This document shows, piece by piece, positions 1 through 9,883 of a stretch of DNA of 64,000 nt; the first letter of the stretch is position 1; the number at the start of each line of letters is the position of its first letter. The position numbers and the translations under genes were made by a program. Source of the DNA: Anthopleura xanthogrammica (taxonomy: Eukaryota > Cnidaria > Anthozoa > Actiniaria > Actiniidae); NCBI GenBank assembly GCA_964019055.1, contig OZ025220.1, positions 1,132,334 to 1,196,333 of the forward strand, read 5' to 3'. Under the pieces are notes generated by a model. That model searched no databases, was not told the origin of the DNA, and was given only the letters and a program-made list of their open reading frames with translations.

Positions 1-46
1 GAGCCACAAGTTTTAGTATTTTCTAAATGTTTCTGGTTTCTTATAT

Positions 47-402
47 TTACCTTAAATACAAAATAACCAGAGTTGACATAAATACAAGAACGCTGATTCT
101 AGTGAAGTCTGTTGTACTGTGGGCTCGGTTACATAGATTTGTATAGCAGCAGTTCGCTTTGCAGTAATGTCCTTGCTTTTTACAATCTGCCTCCATCGTA
201 CTGCAAAACATTTTAGTTGAGCACATTTTAGTAAACCATTTGATTGTATCATTCCCTCGACGCAAAACCCTATATTCCTTTATGCAAGCGTCAAATTTGG
301 ACATAGAATTTAAGATCACAGAACAATTGAAGGAAATGGCCTTGTTGTCGCATTCTTCCCAAGACTTTTGTGAGGCACAAGTATAGCAATTAATGCTGAT
401 AG
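47..402 (-). CDS. Ly6/uPAR three-finger GPI-anchored protein, last exon
   Basis: The reading frame starts its domain at CYTC and ends it with NCCYTNLCN, the signature start and end of a Ly6/uPAR three-finger fold; I count 12 cysteines. After it comes a short Ser/Thr stretch and a hydrophobic C-terminus (ISVLVFMSTLVILYLR) that looks like a GPI-attachment signal, so the product is probably an outer-membrane-anchored protein. A strong acceptor (cttttgtctgtttcag) sits just above 402. It puts the exon in phase 1, the usual place for the intron after a signal-peptide exon. The frame stays open upstream to 538 and reads FFATIFLLSVSA, which could itself be a signal peptide; I prefer the spliced model because that stretch coincides with the polypyrimidine tract. 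The earlier exon was not identified. Family members act in adhesion, signalling or receptor modulation; the ligand here is unknown. Confidence 0.72.
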
Positions 403-653
403 CTGAAACAGACAAAAGAAAAATGGTTGCAAAAAATTTGACAGCAAAGTTGTAGAGAAAAAAGATATATAGTCTGTTCCCCTCCCCTCCCCTCCCCTCA
501 TTTCCTGTCTCGTGCAGAATGTTCATCAGCTGAATCACAAGTTTTCAATAGAATTCTTTCTGGCTGACAGCACATGGTGGTCAGTGTTTGACCACCATTT
601 GGAGCAGATAATGAGATTCAAAGACTTTTATCAGCTGATTGAAACCCAGCTAT

Positions 654-1069
654 AGCCCAATTTCGATATTCTACTTGAGTAATCACGCACAAAGCAATTC
701 AAGACGAGGATCCGGGGAAACAAAAGAATATATTAGGTTACTCCATTGTTTCCCCAGAGCTTCTCCTTGAATAGCATTTTTCACGGTTACTAAAAATAGA
801 TATTGCAAAGCATTGTGGGATCGAAATGCGGACAAACATTGTAAAAAAAGGCTTAGTTTACAGGGGGAAAAGATCAATATCAGTCGAAAAACCATAGTTT
901 TCCATGAATTATAAACAACAAGACAAGAAAATATTGTTGCAGCATATTAGCGTGTGTTTTGGGCTTGGCTGTCCACATTTCAATCCCATAATGCATCATC
1001 GTCACGTCATCCGTGGAAAGTGCTATTGATTTGTGCGTGATCACTCAACCAGAATATCGAAAGTGGGCT
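654..1069. mobile_element. MITE (AGCCCACTTTCG family) with internal insertion
   Basis: The inverted ends match the 163-bp elements at 15544 and 57338. They begin AGCCCAATTTCGATATTC and end GAATATCGAAAGTGGGCT, with AT on both outer sides. The copy is 416 bp rather than 163 bp because about 230 bp of unrelated sequence lies in its right half. The left end is more diverged than the right. Confidence 0.6.
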
Positions 1070-1194
1070 ATTTCATTGCTACGCGCCCGACTTCAATCAA
1101 ACCGTTCGAAATATTTTAAGTCGCGTTTTTGGATGAAAACTCGAAGAAATATGACTTTATTTAGAAAATGAAGGAAATAATACTGATAATTTAT

Positions 1195-1380
1195 GGTTTT
1201 TTATTTAATTTCGATAATCTGATTACCAGTAAAGCATCTAAGAATCCAAAATTATTTGTTGACGGACGTAGCTTTGAAGTTCTGTGAGCATGAGAATGAG
1301 TTCAGAGCGAAATTTATAATTTCAGATGATTTTGGATTCTAAAATGCTTTACTAGTTATCAGATCATCAAATTTAAATGG
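1195..1380. repeat. Imperfect foldback repeat
   Basis: A stretch beginning gataatctgattaccagtaa and running into aagaatccaaaa recurs as the reverse complement around 1325-1375 (ttttggattct...actagttatcagatc). It has the stem-loop form of an old MITE. No target duplication could be fixed. The following 1386-1910 shows no gene. Confidence 0.45.
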
Positions 1381-1916
1381 AGTATATAGAACCAATACTG
1401 AAAATATTGTATCAGGGTTAGGCGTTAGTTAGTACCTGTTGTTATTGTTATAATTTTTTTTCTATGAGCTCTGTTTATTCTTTTCTGTAAGATTCATTAA
1501 TTGTATACCAAATAAAATAAAATTTCACAATCCCTGATAGATGCTTTCCCGTCCCGTCCCCTCCCCACTTAGGTATCAATATAATCATCTTATCTCAAGG
1601 TTCAGCGTGGTTTTTATAATATTGATGAAGCATCCCCCAATGTGCCGACGAAACACTGTCACCAAAACCAATATTAATGTAAATAATTTTTGTTTTGAAC
1701 GGCTGTATTATACGAAATATTGACTCGCGTTCGAACCATGACTACAGGTCACGTAAAACAAACATCCAAGTAGCATCGACCTTGAAAAATCATCAGACAA
1801 ATAAGTTTTTTTTTTTTTTAATTTTGTCGTTTAACCGTATTGCTAAACATTTTGAAGACATGAGAATTTATTTTTCAGTTTTTATTTAAAAGAAAAAAAG
1901 TTTTTTCCAGGGAAAA

Positions 1917-2090
1917 ATATACATAATGGTAATTGAACTAAGTGGAGTGCAATTTGGTCTGATATCAAACGCGCGATAACAAAATCACACGACCGCGTAG
2001 CGGGAGTGTGATTTGTAATCGCAAGTTTGATATCAGACCAAAATTGCACGACACGAAGTTCAATTATCACTTTATTATATCCATTTTGAA
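1917..2090. repeat. Foldback element, 'gcaatttggtctgatatcaaac' family
   Basis: The arms carry gcaatttggtctgatatcaa and its reverse complement around a core rich in CGCG. The same motif forms the arms of the palindromes inside intron 3 of the four FReD genes, so it is a dispersed MITE-like family. Confidence 0.55.
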
Positions 2091-2224
2091 ATCATACTAG
2101 ATAGACACTAAATTTGTGATAAATACAAAAGTATTTATTCACAAATAGCCGGTATTTTGTTTCTTTTTGTAACAAAAAATTCCAGTCAAACTTGAAAAAA
2201 GCTACATTTTATGTTCCTTATTTG

Positions 2225-2420
2225 CTGTAATCTGATTGGCTGATTACATACAATCCTGTAATCTGATTGGTTACCTTTTCTAGTGTTGCATTGTGATTGG
2301 CTGACAAAAAGATGCGATTCGGACTCAAAATAGTGCGATTCGGACTCAAAATAGTGCGATTCGTGCTTGAATCAATCTACTGAGAGCCAATCAGATTACA
2401 GGATTTGCTAGTGATTTCAA
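2225..2420. repeat. Inverted repeat with a 21-bp tandem repeat inside
   Basis: cctgtaatctgattgg near 2252 reappears as ccaatcagattacagg near 2387. Between them a 21-bp unit (gtgcgattcggactcaaaata) is repeated two to three times from about 2311 to 2362. Several CCAAT/ATTGG boxes result from the repeat; I do not read them as a promoter. Confidence 0.45.
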
Positions 2421-2429
2421 AGTGGATAT

Positions 2430-3960
2430 AATAAATTTTTTAATCAATCCATTCATCCTCGTTTCGTATTGATATTCAATACGATTATTTGACCTCTACA
2501 GCATTGAACTAAAATATATCTGAACAAGCACCTACCAGTCGCTAAAAAATGATTTTGAGATTATGATTTTGAAATCCAAGAGCCTTCACGCCTCTAGTTG
2601 GGCACATAAAAAGCACTTAAGCGCGAAAATTGATGTATTTAATAAGTGTCTATTAATTAGGTAAAATTACCTGTAGATATGAAAGCCAAGAACGTAGAAA
2701 TCCTTACAAACCATGCGAGTTCGGGCATCTTTTGTCGTTTTAGCTCGCTGTGAAAAATATAGATTACTACAGTCATTGAATCTGAGTTCTAAAATCAAGC
2801 AAGGTATATATGCATTCCTCTTTCGCGCTTTGCCAAGCTCATATTGGAATACATGTATTCTAAACGTGTTAAGAGCTAGACGTTGCGAAAGGCGCTAACA
2901 CACAACCTGGAGTGAAACTTCGGGCGTCTAACAGCGAACACTGTAACAATAATACTTACACAATGACCTTAGAAGTAAAACGGTTATGGAATAGTATTTT
3001 GTACTTACCAAAAAAAGTCGTTTGGTAGATTTAAAAACGAGTAACTAGAGCAGAGAGTGCAAAGCTTTGCTCACTGCTTTAAGACGCCTTGGGTACTGAG
3101 TGTATTTATTTACTTATGAGGTAAGATGACCCTCTATATGTATTCCTATTGTCTGTACTCGATTGTTTTGACACTCGCGTGACCTAATGAACAATAAAAA
3201 ATGCAAATTGGAATGTTTTTTAAGAGCTTTTTATCAGGAGGCACTAGTTTCGTACCTTAAAAAGAGCAAATAATTAGAAGCGATCTAAGCTAGGCTGTCG
3301 AGTAATTTAATGATTATAATGTGGCTATGAATGATATCGGCTCGACTCTTTTCCGGTCCGTAAGCCTAAGTTTCATTAGCATGTCGACATGAAAGAAGAG
3401 TGAAACAGATAAAATAGGAGATAAGATAGAGGATATTGGAGTAGAGATTGCCTTTGGCAAATAAATATTACTTTGCGAAAGGTTCTTCTTTGGTTTTTAT
3501 CTTAGGGCTACAAACCACAATTTCCGCTCATTCAGAAAATAATATTTTTTCATAAACAACATCTATATTTCAGCTATACAAAACACCCTTCATCAGGGTG
3601 AATATATACGCAACCCAAAAATATTCTGCAACTTTGGACTATATATATATCTTTTGTTCTCGACAGGCGAAACAACAGAGAAACAAAAGACAAATATATC
3701 TAAACTTACAGAATTTTTTGGGTTGAGTATATATATTATATAAATAAATTATTAATTGACCATCGTCTATAACTCATTCAAATTTGGTTTTTAAGTGCAG
3801 CAATATAACCTAAATGGTCTTCAGAGTCAATATCGCTCGCGTTTTTAAGAATAACTCGTTAAAAGGCTGTCAGTCAAAACTGTCAATATACACGATAGTT
3901 GGAATTGAGGGTGGTGGGGAGGGGGACCACAGGCAGCCCGAACAAGTAGAACACCATCGG
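2430..3960. other. No gene seen
   Basis: This is AT-rich sequence with only short open frames and no splice-supported exon. A stretch of TATA-rich low-complexity DNA lies at 3640-3760. Confidence 0.5.
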
Positions 3961-3966
3961 GGATAA

Positions 3967-4163
3967 TAGACCTATTCGGCTTGGGCGTAATGTTTTCCCA
4001 TTTCAGACCACGTGTCATTCCCCAGAGTATCATTTCTTTATTTAACGGTTGCGCATGAGAAGACACATGAATATGGATACAACTCAAACAAAGAATCTTA
4101 TTCTCAAGAGAATAACACGTGGTCTGAAATGGGAAAACATTACACCCAAGCCGAAAAGGTATA
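3967..4163. mobile_element. MITE with CACGTG-containing terminal inverted repeats
   Basis: Nearly perfect inverted ends of about 50 bp run from aatagacctattcggcttgg inward to catttcagaccacgtgt and mirror at 4110-4163. A related element lies at 53623-53799. The inverted ends contain the palindrome CACGTG. No transposase is encoded. Confidence 0.65.
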
Positions 4164-4402
4164 TTGTCTAGCGACCGCTAACCATAGAGCTTTTAAGTGT
4201 GACGCCAATCGAATGAAAAAACGACTTCCGGCTCCAAAACGAAAAGTAGTTTTATAAAGATTTTTCTTACTTTTTCTTCATGACAGGATTTGTTGTTCAA
4301 AGTTCTAATTGCTTCAAGTCGACGTTAAAACATCGAGAAAATTTTTCGCTTTATTTTAGCAGTTTTTGTGAGCAGCTGGACCCGGAAATGTGTCATAACT
4401 TA

Positions 4403-4562
4403 CTGCGATTCTCAATATTCTGCGAACTCGGTAGTTGCGAGTTTCCCGCCAGTCAAAAATATAAAAGGTACCGACTGATTAGTTTTGATTGACGGCAGCG
4501 AAATACCAATTTCACAAAAAGCCATTGAAATGTCTGAGTTCGCAGAATATTGAGAATCGCAG
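4403..4562. repeat. Inverted repeat with perfect 27-bp arms
   Basis: The arm at 4403-4429 (starting ctgcgattctcaatattc) is the exact reverse complement of 4536-4562. The 106-bp loop contains no reading frame of note. It is a MITE or foldback remnant. Confidence 0.6.
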
Positions 4563-4667
4563 TTACAGGCCTTAGAGGTATAAATTAATAAAAACACTTA
4601 CTTTGGGACTACGAAAACTGGTCGGTAAATAGAGGCTGGTCGCTTAATAGAGGTATAAATTAGTATA

Positions 4668-4765
4668 GGAAATTGCACGATCTCGAGTACAATTCGGGAT
4701 TTGAGAATATTCAAAACATCACGGGTATCTGTCAAATCCCGAATTGCACGAGAACAAGACTGTGG
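4668..4765. repeat. Short foldback of the TTGCACGAG type
   Basis: aaattgcacgatctcgag and caattcgggatttgag on the left are mirrored by caaatcccgaattgcacgag on the right. Similar hairpins occur at 49531 and 60541. From here to 5343 no gene is visible. Confidence 0.5.
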
Positions 4766-5343
4766 AATTTTTTATTTATAGTTCACTCGACAAAATCTTA
4801 TAAGAAATGCGAAGCGAGAACAGCGTAGAAAGAGTAATTGTTGAAAAGACTTTTAAAATTAGTATTTTTTTTATATATGATTTGAAGTTGAAGTGCAAAA
4901 TACCAGAAAATAATTTTTCATCTCAAGTAAAACGGCGCCATTTTAATGTTTACATGTTTACAACTATTGAATGACAGTACTGACAGCTAAACAGCGAATC
5001 AAGAAGCGACTTTTCTTTGTAAACGTACTGTGTGAAAACTAAGCGAAAGTTGAGAGTTCACAGTTTGCTAAAAAAAATTTTTTTCCTCTTAGCATTTGCT
5101 AATCTACATCTTTATTTGCTGGCAAGAAAATTGATCCTCGAAAGGTAAATATTTTGCAACCAGATCTGTCTTCGGTTTATTGAACATCGTAGGCTAGCGC
5201 AAGGGATGCACTTTCTTGAATCGATTATTAGTATTTAATTTGCATTATTGGATCACGTACGGCCTGGCTAGGACAACAATTATCTAAGATTCTAGTTGTT
5301 TAGGCAAGGCATTTCTCTTCTCTTCTCGTCTTTTCTCTTTTAT

Positions 5344-5695
5344 TCTCTTCTCTTCTCTTCTCTTCTCTTCTCTTCTCTTCTCTTCTCTTCTCTTCTCTTC
5401 TCTTCTCTTCTCTTCTCTTCTCTTCTCTTCTCTTCTCTTCTCTTCTCTTCTCTTCTCTTCTCTTCTCTTCTCTTCTCTTCTCTTCTCTTCTCTTCTCTTC
5501 TCTTCTCTCTCTTCTTCTCTTCTCTTCTCTTCTCTTCTCTTCTCTTCTCTTCTCTTCTCTTCTCTTCTCTTCTCTTCTCTTCTCTTCTCTTCTCTTCTCT
5601 TCTCTTCTCTTCTCTTCTCTTCTCTTCTCTTCTCTTCTCTTCTCTTCTCTTCTCATCTCTTCTCTTCTCTTCTCTTCTCTTCTCTTCTCTTCTCT
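5344..5695. repeat. (TCTTC)n pentanucleotide satellite, about 70 units
   Basis: Almost pure TCTTC/GAAGA repeat with two interruptions, a CTCTCTTC slip near 5507 and one T-to-A change near 5654. Open frames across it are an effect of the repeat and not genes. Confidence 0.97.
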
Positions 5696-5988
5696 CGTAT
5701 GAAAATGTTGAATGTATATATTTATGAGATCCATGCCACCTGCTATGTGTTATATTATAATATTCTGTGTGAGTTGGAGGACAGGTGTAATCCTTGATGA
5801 CTTGATGTGCACCCAGGACGATAATAACCAAGCGCTTCCTTTAAAACTTTACGGAACAATGAAAAGATAAAATCGAAGTGATATCAAGTAGAGAACCGTG
5901 GAAGGGATAAGAATAGGGTACCATAGGTTGGGATGGAATTGGATGGCATTGGGATAGGATAGGATAGGTTAGGATAGGAGAGCATAGG

Positions 5989-6754
5989 ATACGATACGAT
6001 ACGATACGATACGATACGATACGATACGATACGATACGATACGATACGATACGATACGATACGATACGATACGATACGATACGATACGATACGATACGAT
6101 ACGATACGATACGATACGATACGATACGATACGATACGATACGATACGATACGATACGATACGATACGATACGATACGATACGATACGATACGATACGAT
6201 ACGATACGATACGATACGATACGATACGATACGATACGATACGATACGATACGATACGATACGATACGATACGATACGATACGATACGATACGATACGAT
6301 ACGATACGATACGATACGATACGATACGATACGATACGATACGATACGATACGATACGATACGATACGATACGATACGATACGATACGATACGATACGAT
6401 ACGATACGATACGATACGATACGATACGATACGATACGATACGATACGATACGATACGATACGATACGATACGATACGATACGATACGATACGATACGAT
6501 ACGATACGATACGATACGATACGATACGATACGATACGATACGATACGATACGATACGATACGATACGATACGATACGATACGATACGATACGATACGAT
6601 ACGATACGATACGATACGATACGATACGATACGATACGATACGATACGATACGATACGATACGATACGATACGATACGATACGATACGATACGATACGAT
6701 ACGATACGATACGATACGATACGATACGATACGATACGATACGATACGATACGA
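5989..6754. repeat. (ATACG)n pentanucleotide satellite, about 153 units
   Basis: 766 bp of ACGAT/ATACG repeat with no interruption that I can see. It is flanked on both sides by degenerate GGATA-type repeats (5940-5988 and 6770-6822). It reads Ser-Tyr-Arg-Ile-Val in all three minus-strand frames, which is not evidence for a protein. Confidence 0.98.
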
Positions 6755-6865
6755 GGAAGGATACAATACGATAGGAAAGGATACGATAGGATAGGTTGGA
6801 TAGGATAGGTTGGATAGGATATCGGTTTATATTGTATTCCTTTTCAACTTTTATTCAATTTGAAA

Positions 6866-7094
6866 TAACAATGTATAAAAAATATGCAAATTTTACCCTG
6901 ACCTCGAGCTCGCGCTGGGATCATAAGGGATTTTGGGAAGACTACGGAAAGGAGCATAGCGCGAACGACTACCCGAGGACGACGGCGCGAGCACGAAAAA
7001 CCGTTTTGAAAAAGGAACTCGGTTCATCCTCCCTCGTTGCCGTCCTTATGCGTAAGGTTTCTATTATGATGAGACAAGCACCCTTCTCCCTTCC
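6866..7094. repeat. Dispersed repeat (ATGCAAAT / CTCGAGCTCGCG type), outer edge of unit A
   Basis: Starts with ttatgcaaat-like sequence followed by cctgacctcgagctcgcg. The same sequence lies at 53105-53185 and, as a head-to-head pair, at 63541-63710. It continues at its right end into the sequence that flanks FReD unit D, so it marks the outer end of the shared duplication. No protein is supported. Confidence 0.65.
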
Positions 7095-7097
7095 AAT

Positions 7098-8972
7098 AGG
7101 GTTTTCCGATTTAGCGGCTTTTTCGTCATTCTGGTAATACCGTTGCCAGCAAGTGCATAAATGACTAATTGATTTGCTTCAATCCCGGCTTTGTATTCAT
7201 GAAATAGACCCCTTGCAGCACGTCGCAATTACCAATTCTCAGGAGATTGAAATTCTTTTGTTTTGCCCTCCAAATTGATGTTTCATAAAATTCCTGCCAA
7301 GTCTTCGATAGTTGCCTGAACCATCCAACTTATCGTCTATTTTTTATCACAGATCTTGTACATCGCACGTGCAAGTATGTTTTGGTGTAAACTAGAATAA
7401 ACAATATTACATTTATATGCAAGCGAGCAATAAAATATTGCAGCTAGATCCATTTTTTTCAAGGACATTATTTTAATTTTTCGTTGATTGTATACCGAAA
7501 CTGCATGACTTTGAATGTTGACAAAGGCCGATCGTTCTCTGAACGTAATTTTAATAATACGATTCTTTGCAGCCAATTTGAATAAAATGAGAGACAAGGG
7601 AGGTGTTAGCAAATTCTTTATATCTTATTCTAGGTTCATATCATTTTACTGGCCCAAGAGCAAGTTTCTCCCAAACTCCTTCAATCATCAGACTGAATTT
7701 GTAAAACGATAGTTGTTGGCATTTCAAAAAATCAATCGAAAGTTGAATGAACGAGAAATAAAATCAAAATATAGTTATACTGACTGACCATCATAATCTA
7801 CAATAATGTTGGCCATAAGATATGCATTGTAAAGCAAAATATTATATCGACATGACATATTCACCATTTTCATATTCCCATAATAATTTGCGTCTTTGCA
7901 TGGGTGGCAGCGACGAGAAAAAAACCGTTAATACCATGAAGATGGAAAAAAATTGAAGGAAAAAAACATCTGAACTGACACTTCTGCTGATGCGTCAATC
8001 TGAATTTACACAAACCAGAAAGAAAGAAATTTGAACAGCTTCATGAGTTAATGCCATGACATTTCTAAGGCCGTGTTTACACTCGTACAAATTACTGAGG
8101 TAGAAAGGTAACCATACCTTGGTTAACATTTGTTGTGTGTAAACGTCGGCAAAACCATTAGTAAAACACCATTCAAGATAATAGAAAGTTTACCTCGATT
8201 TACTCTTCTATCACGCATGGTTAAGAACAGTAACCGACGGTACGATGATTATTTATGCGTATCTGGCACTTCTTTTCGTGGAATGCGGGGTTTTTTATTT
8301 GCATTACAATGATGCATGGTAGCGCTCTCTGAACATGAAAACTAAACTCAGCGCCGTCTCTACTTCATGCCGGTATTTTTGAATTCCCCAAATTTTTTTC
8401 TGATTAGACAACTACGGTCATTTTAGCACGTGTAAACAATTATTCTTTGAACTATGGTTATGAAAATTAACCTCGACTTTTTAAAACCGTAGTTAACGTC
8501 CGAGTGTAAACACGGCGTAAGTAAGTAAGTCCATATACCAAACGTTTCATTTTCCCATGCGTGTGGAATTAGCTATATAACTTTGGTTAAACTGATACTG
8601 GATTTTTCACCGATATAATAGTATAGCGAAAACTGTACTAGTCAAATCCACATACCAGAATTGTCTTTTATATTTTCAAAAAGAACAGTACTGAAATATC
8701 TTTCGGGGATTTTGCGTTTTGCAAGCGGGAGCATTCATTGTGTTGTTTCGCTTGGTCTAGTTGGTCAGAAGCTGCCTTGACATGTCGAAAGGTGCGCGGA
8801 TCAAGCCCTGAACGATTCATGTATTAAATTTGTTATTGACGTTCATATTTGTTCTTCGAATATTATACTTAACTGATCTTATATCACCGAAATTACCATC
8901 ATTTATCATTAATTGATAATAGATTTAAGATCTGGCAATAACTTTAAAAAAGCCGCTAAATCGGAAAACCCT
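7098..8972. mobile_element. 1,875-bp TIR element, non-autonomous, with AAT target duplication
   Basis: The ends are perfect 26-bp inverted repeats beginning AGGGTTTTCCGATTTAGC. AAT flanks both sides (7095-7097 and 8973-8975). The paralogous units at 15977 and 63413 have the uninterrupted site ccaatgcaaactcg, so this is a datable insertion with a 3-bp target duplication. Only short open frames lie inside, so the element must be moved by a transposase coded elsewhere. It contains a second nested inverted repeat (8070-8516) and a tRNA-like stretch (about 8752-8815). Superfamily is open: Harbinger targets TWA, which AAT does not match. Confidence 0.85.
8070..8516. mobile_element. Nested MITE, TIR GCCGTGTTTACACTCG
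   Basis: A perfect 16-bp inverted repeat (GCCGTGTTTACACTCG at 8070-8085, its reverse complement at 8501-8516) encloses about 415 bp inside the 1,875-bp element. No significant coding sequence was seen in it. Confidence 0.6.
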
Positions 8973-8975
8973 AAT

Positions 8976-9883
8976 GCAAACTCGAGTTTTTGAATTAACA
9001 AATCAAAGCTTTAAACGATCAATTGTTTCTATATACTTTATTAGTTCACTAAGTTGTCGGATTTACATGCGTTTAAACAAACTTCCTTTTTTAACTCGTG
9101 CATACGACGAAGAGTTGAAACGAGTTATTGAGACGGGTCTGAATATGCAAATGTGTCACTCACTCGATCACTCACTCACTCGCTCACTATAGCGTTAGCA
9201 GATCGATATTTAAACGTTAATCCATCGTCTACGTCATCTGCTTACAAACTGCACACGGTCATTTTAGCTCTCCGAGTCTTTGACTTTACTAATTCAAGAC
9301 CTTCCCATATAATTATATAAGTAAATCGAATAGCTAGAGTTTGATGTGGGATGGTATCTAGCACGTAGTCAGCTGAGCATGCGCACAGACGGACATAACT
9401 TAACTTACATCAGAAAAATCAAAGAAAGATTCAGGATGAAGTAAAACAATAATATAAACGTCTAAACTACACTTTCAATGAGTCAAATCTTCGTTTGAAG
9501 TAAGCGAGACGAAATCGTAAACATGTTCAACTTAATTGGTTTACTGATTAGTTATAAGCCTCGATTACTTCTTGTATCGCGATTCTCCTATAAGTTTGAT
9601 CTGGAGAGAGCCGCCAACATACCCCCGTATTGTCGGCTCAGAATAACCGCGCGATAGAAAAATCACGATACAAAACTTATTGTGATTTTGAGCCGCTAAC
9701 ACGGGTTATATTGACGGCGTTGGAAGAAAATGTATTCCATAATCTCCCAACTAGCCGCCAATATAAAGCCGTATTGACGGCTCAAAATCGCAATAAGCTA
9801 TAAGTATTCACTGGTTCCTTTTTGCTTAAAATCGAAGACTCTTCAATATGAGACATTTGATTAATGCTACAACTGGTCATTCT
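8976..9883. repeat. FReD unit A, 3' flanking repeat block
   Basis: This block recurs downstream of each FReD gene (15975-17031, 40455-41351, 62500-63412 inverted). It holds a GCTCACTCACTCG-rich stretch, a foldback with gccgccaatat and agccgctaacacgg arms (9590-9800), and no coding exon before the gene A stop codon. Confidence 0.7.

Noticed and set aside
5969..6766. Long open frame reading Ser-Tyr-Arg-Ile-Val repeats, and similar long frames in the TCTTC and TATTG arrays
   Set aside because: A pentanucleotide repeat without stops is open in every frame; there is no start context, no splice sites and no domain.
6796..7137. Frame of 113 codons reading YKKYANFTLTSSSRWDHKGF
   Set aside because: The DNA is a dispersed repeat found at several places and orientations; the frame is not conserved between copies and runs into the TIR of the 1,875-bp element.
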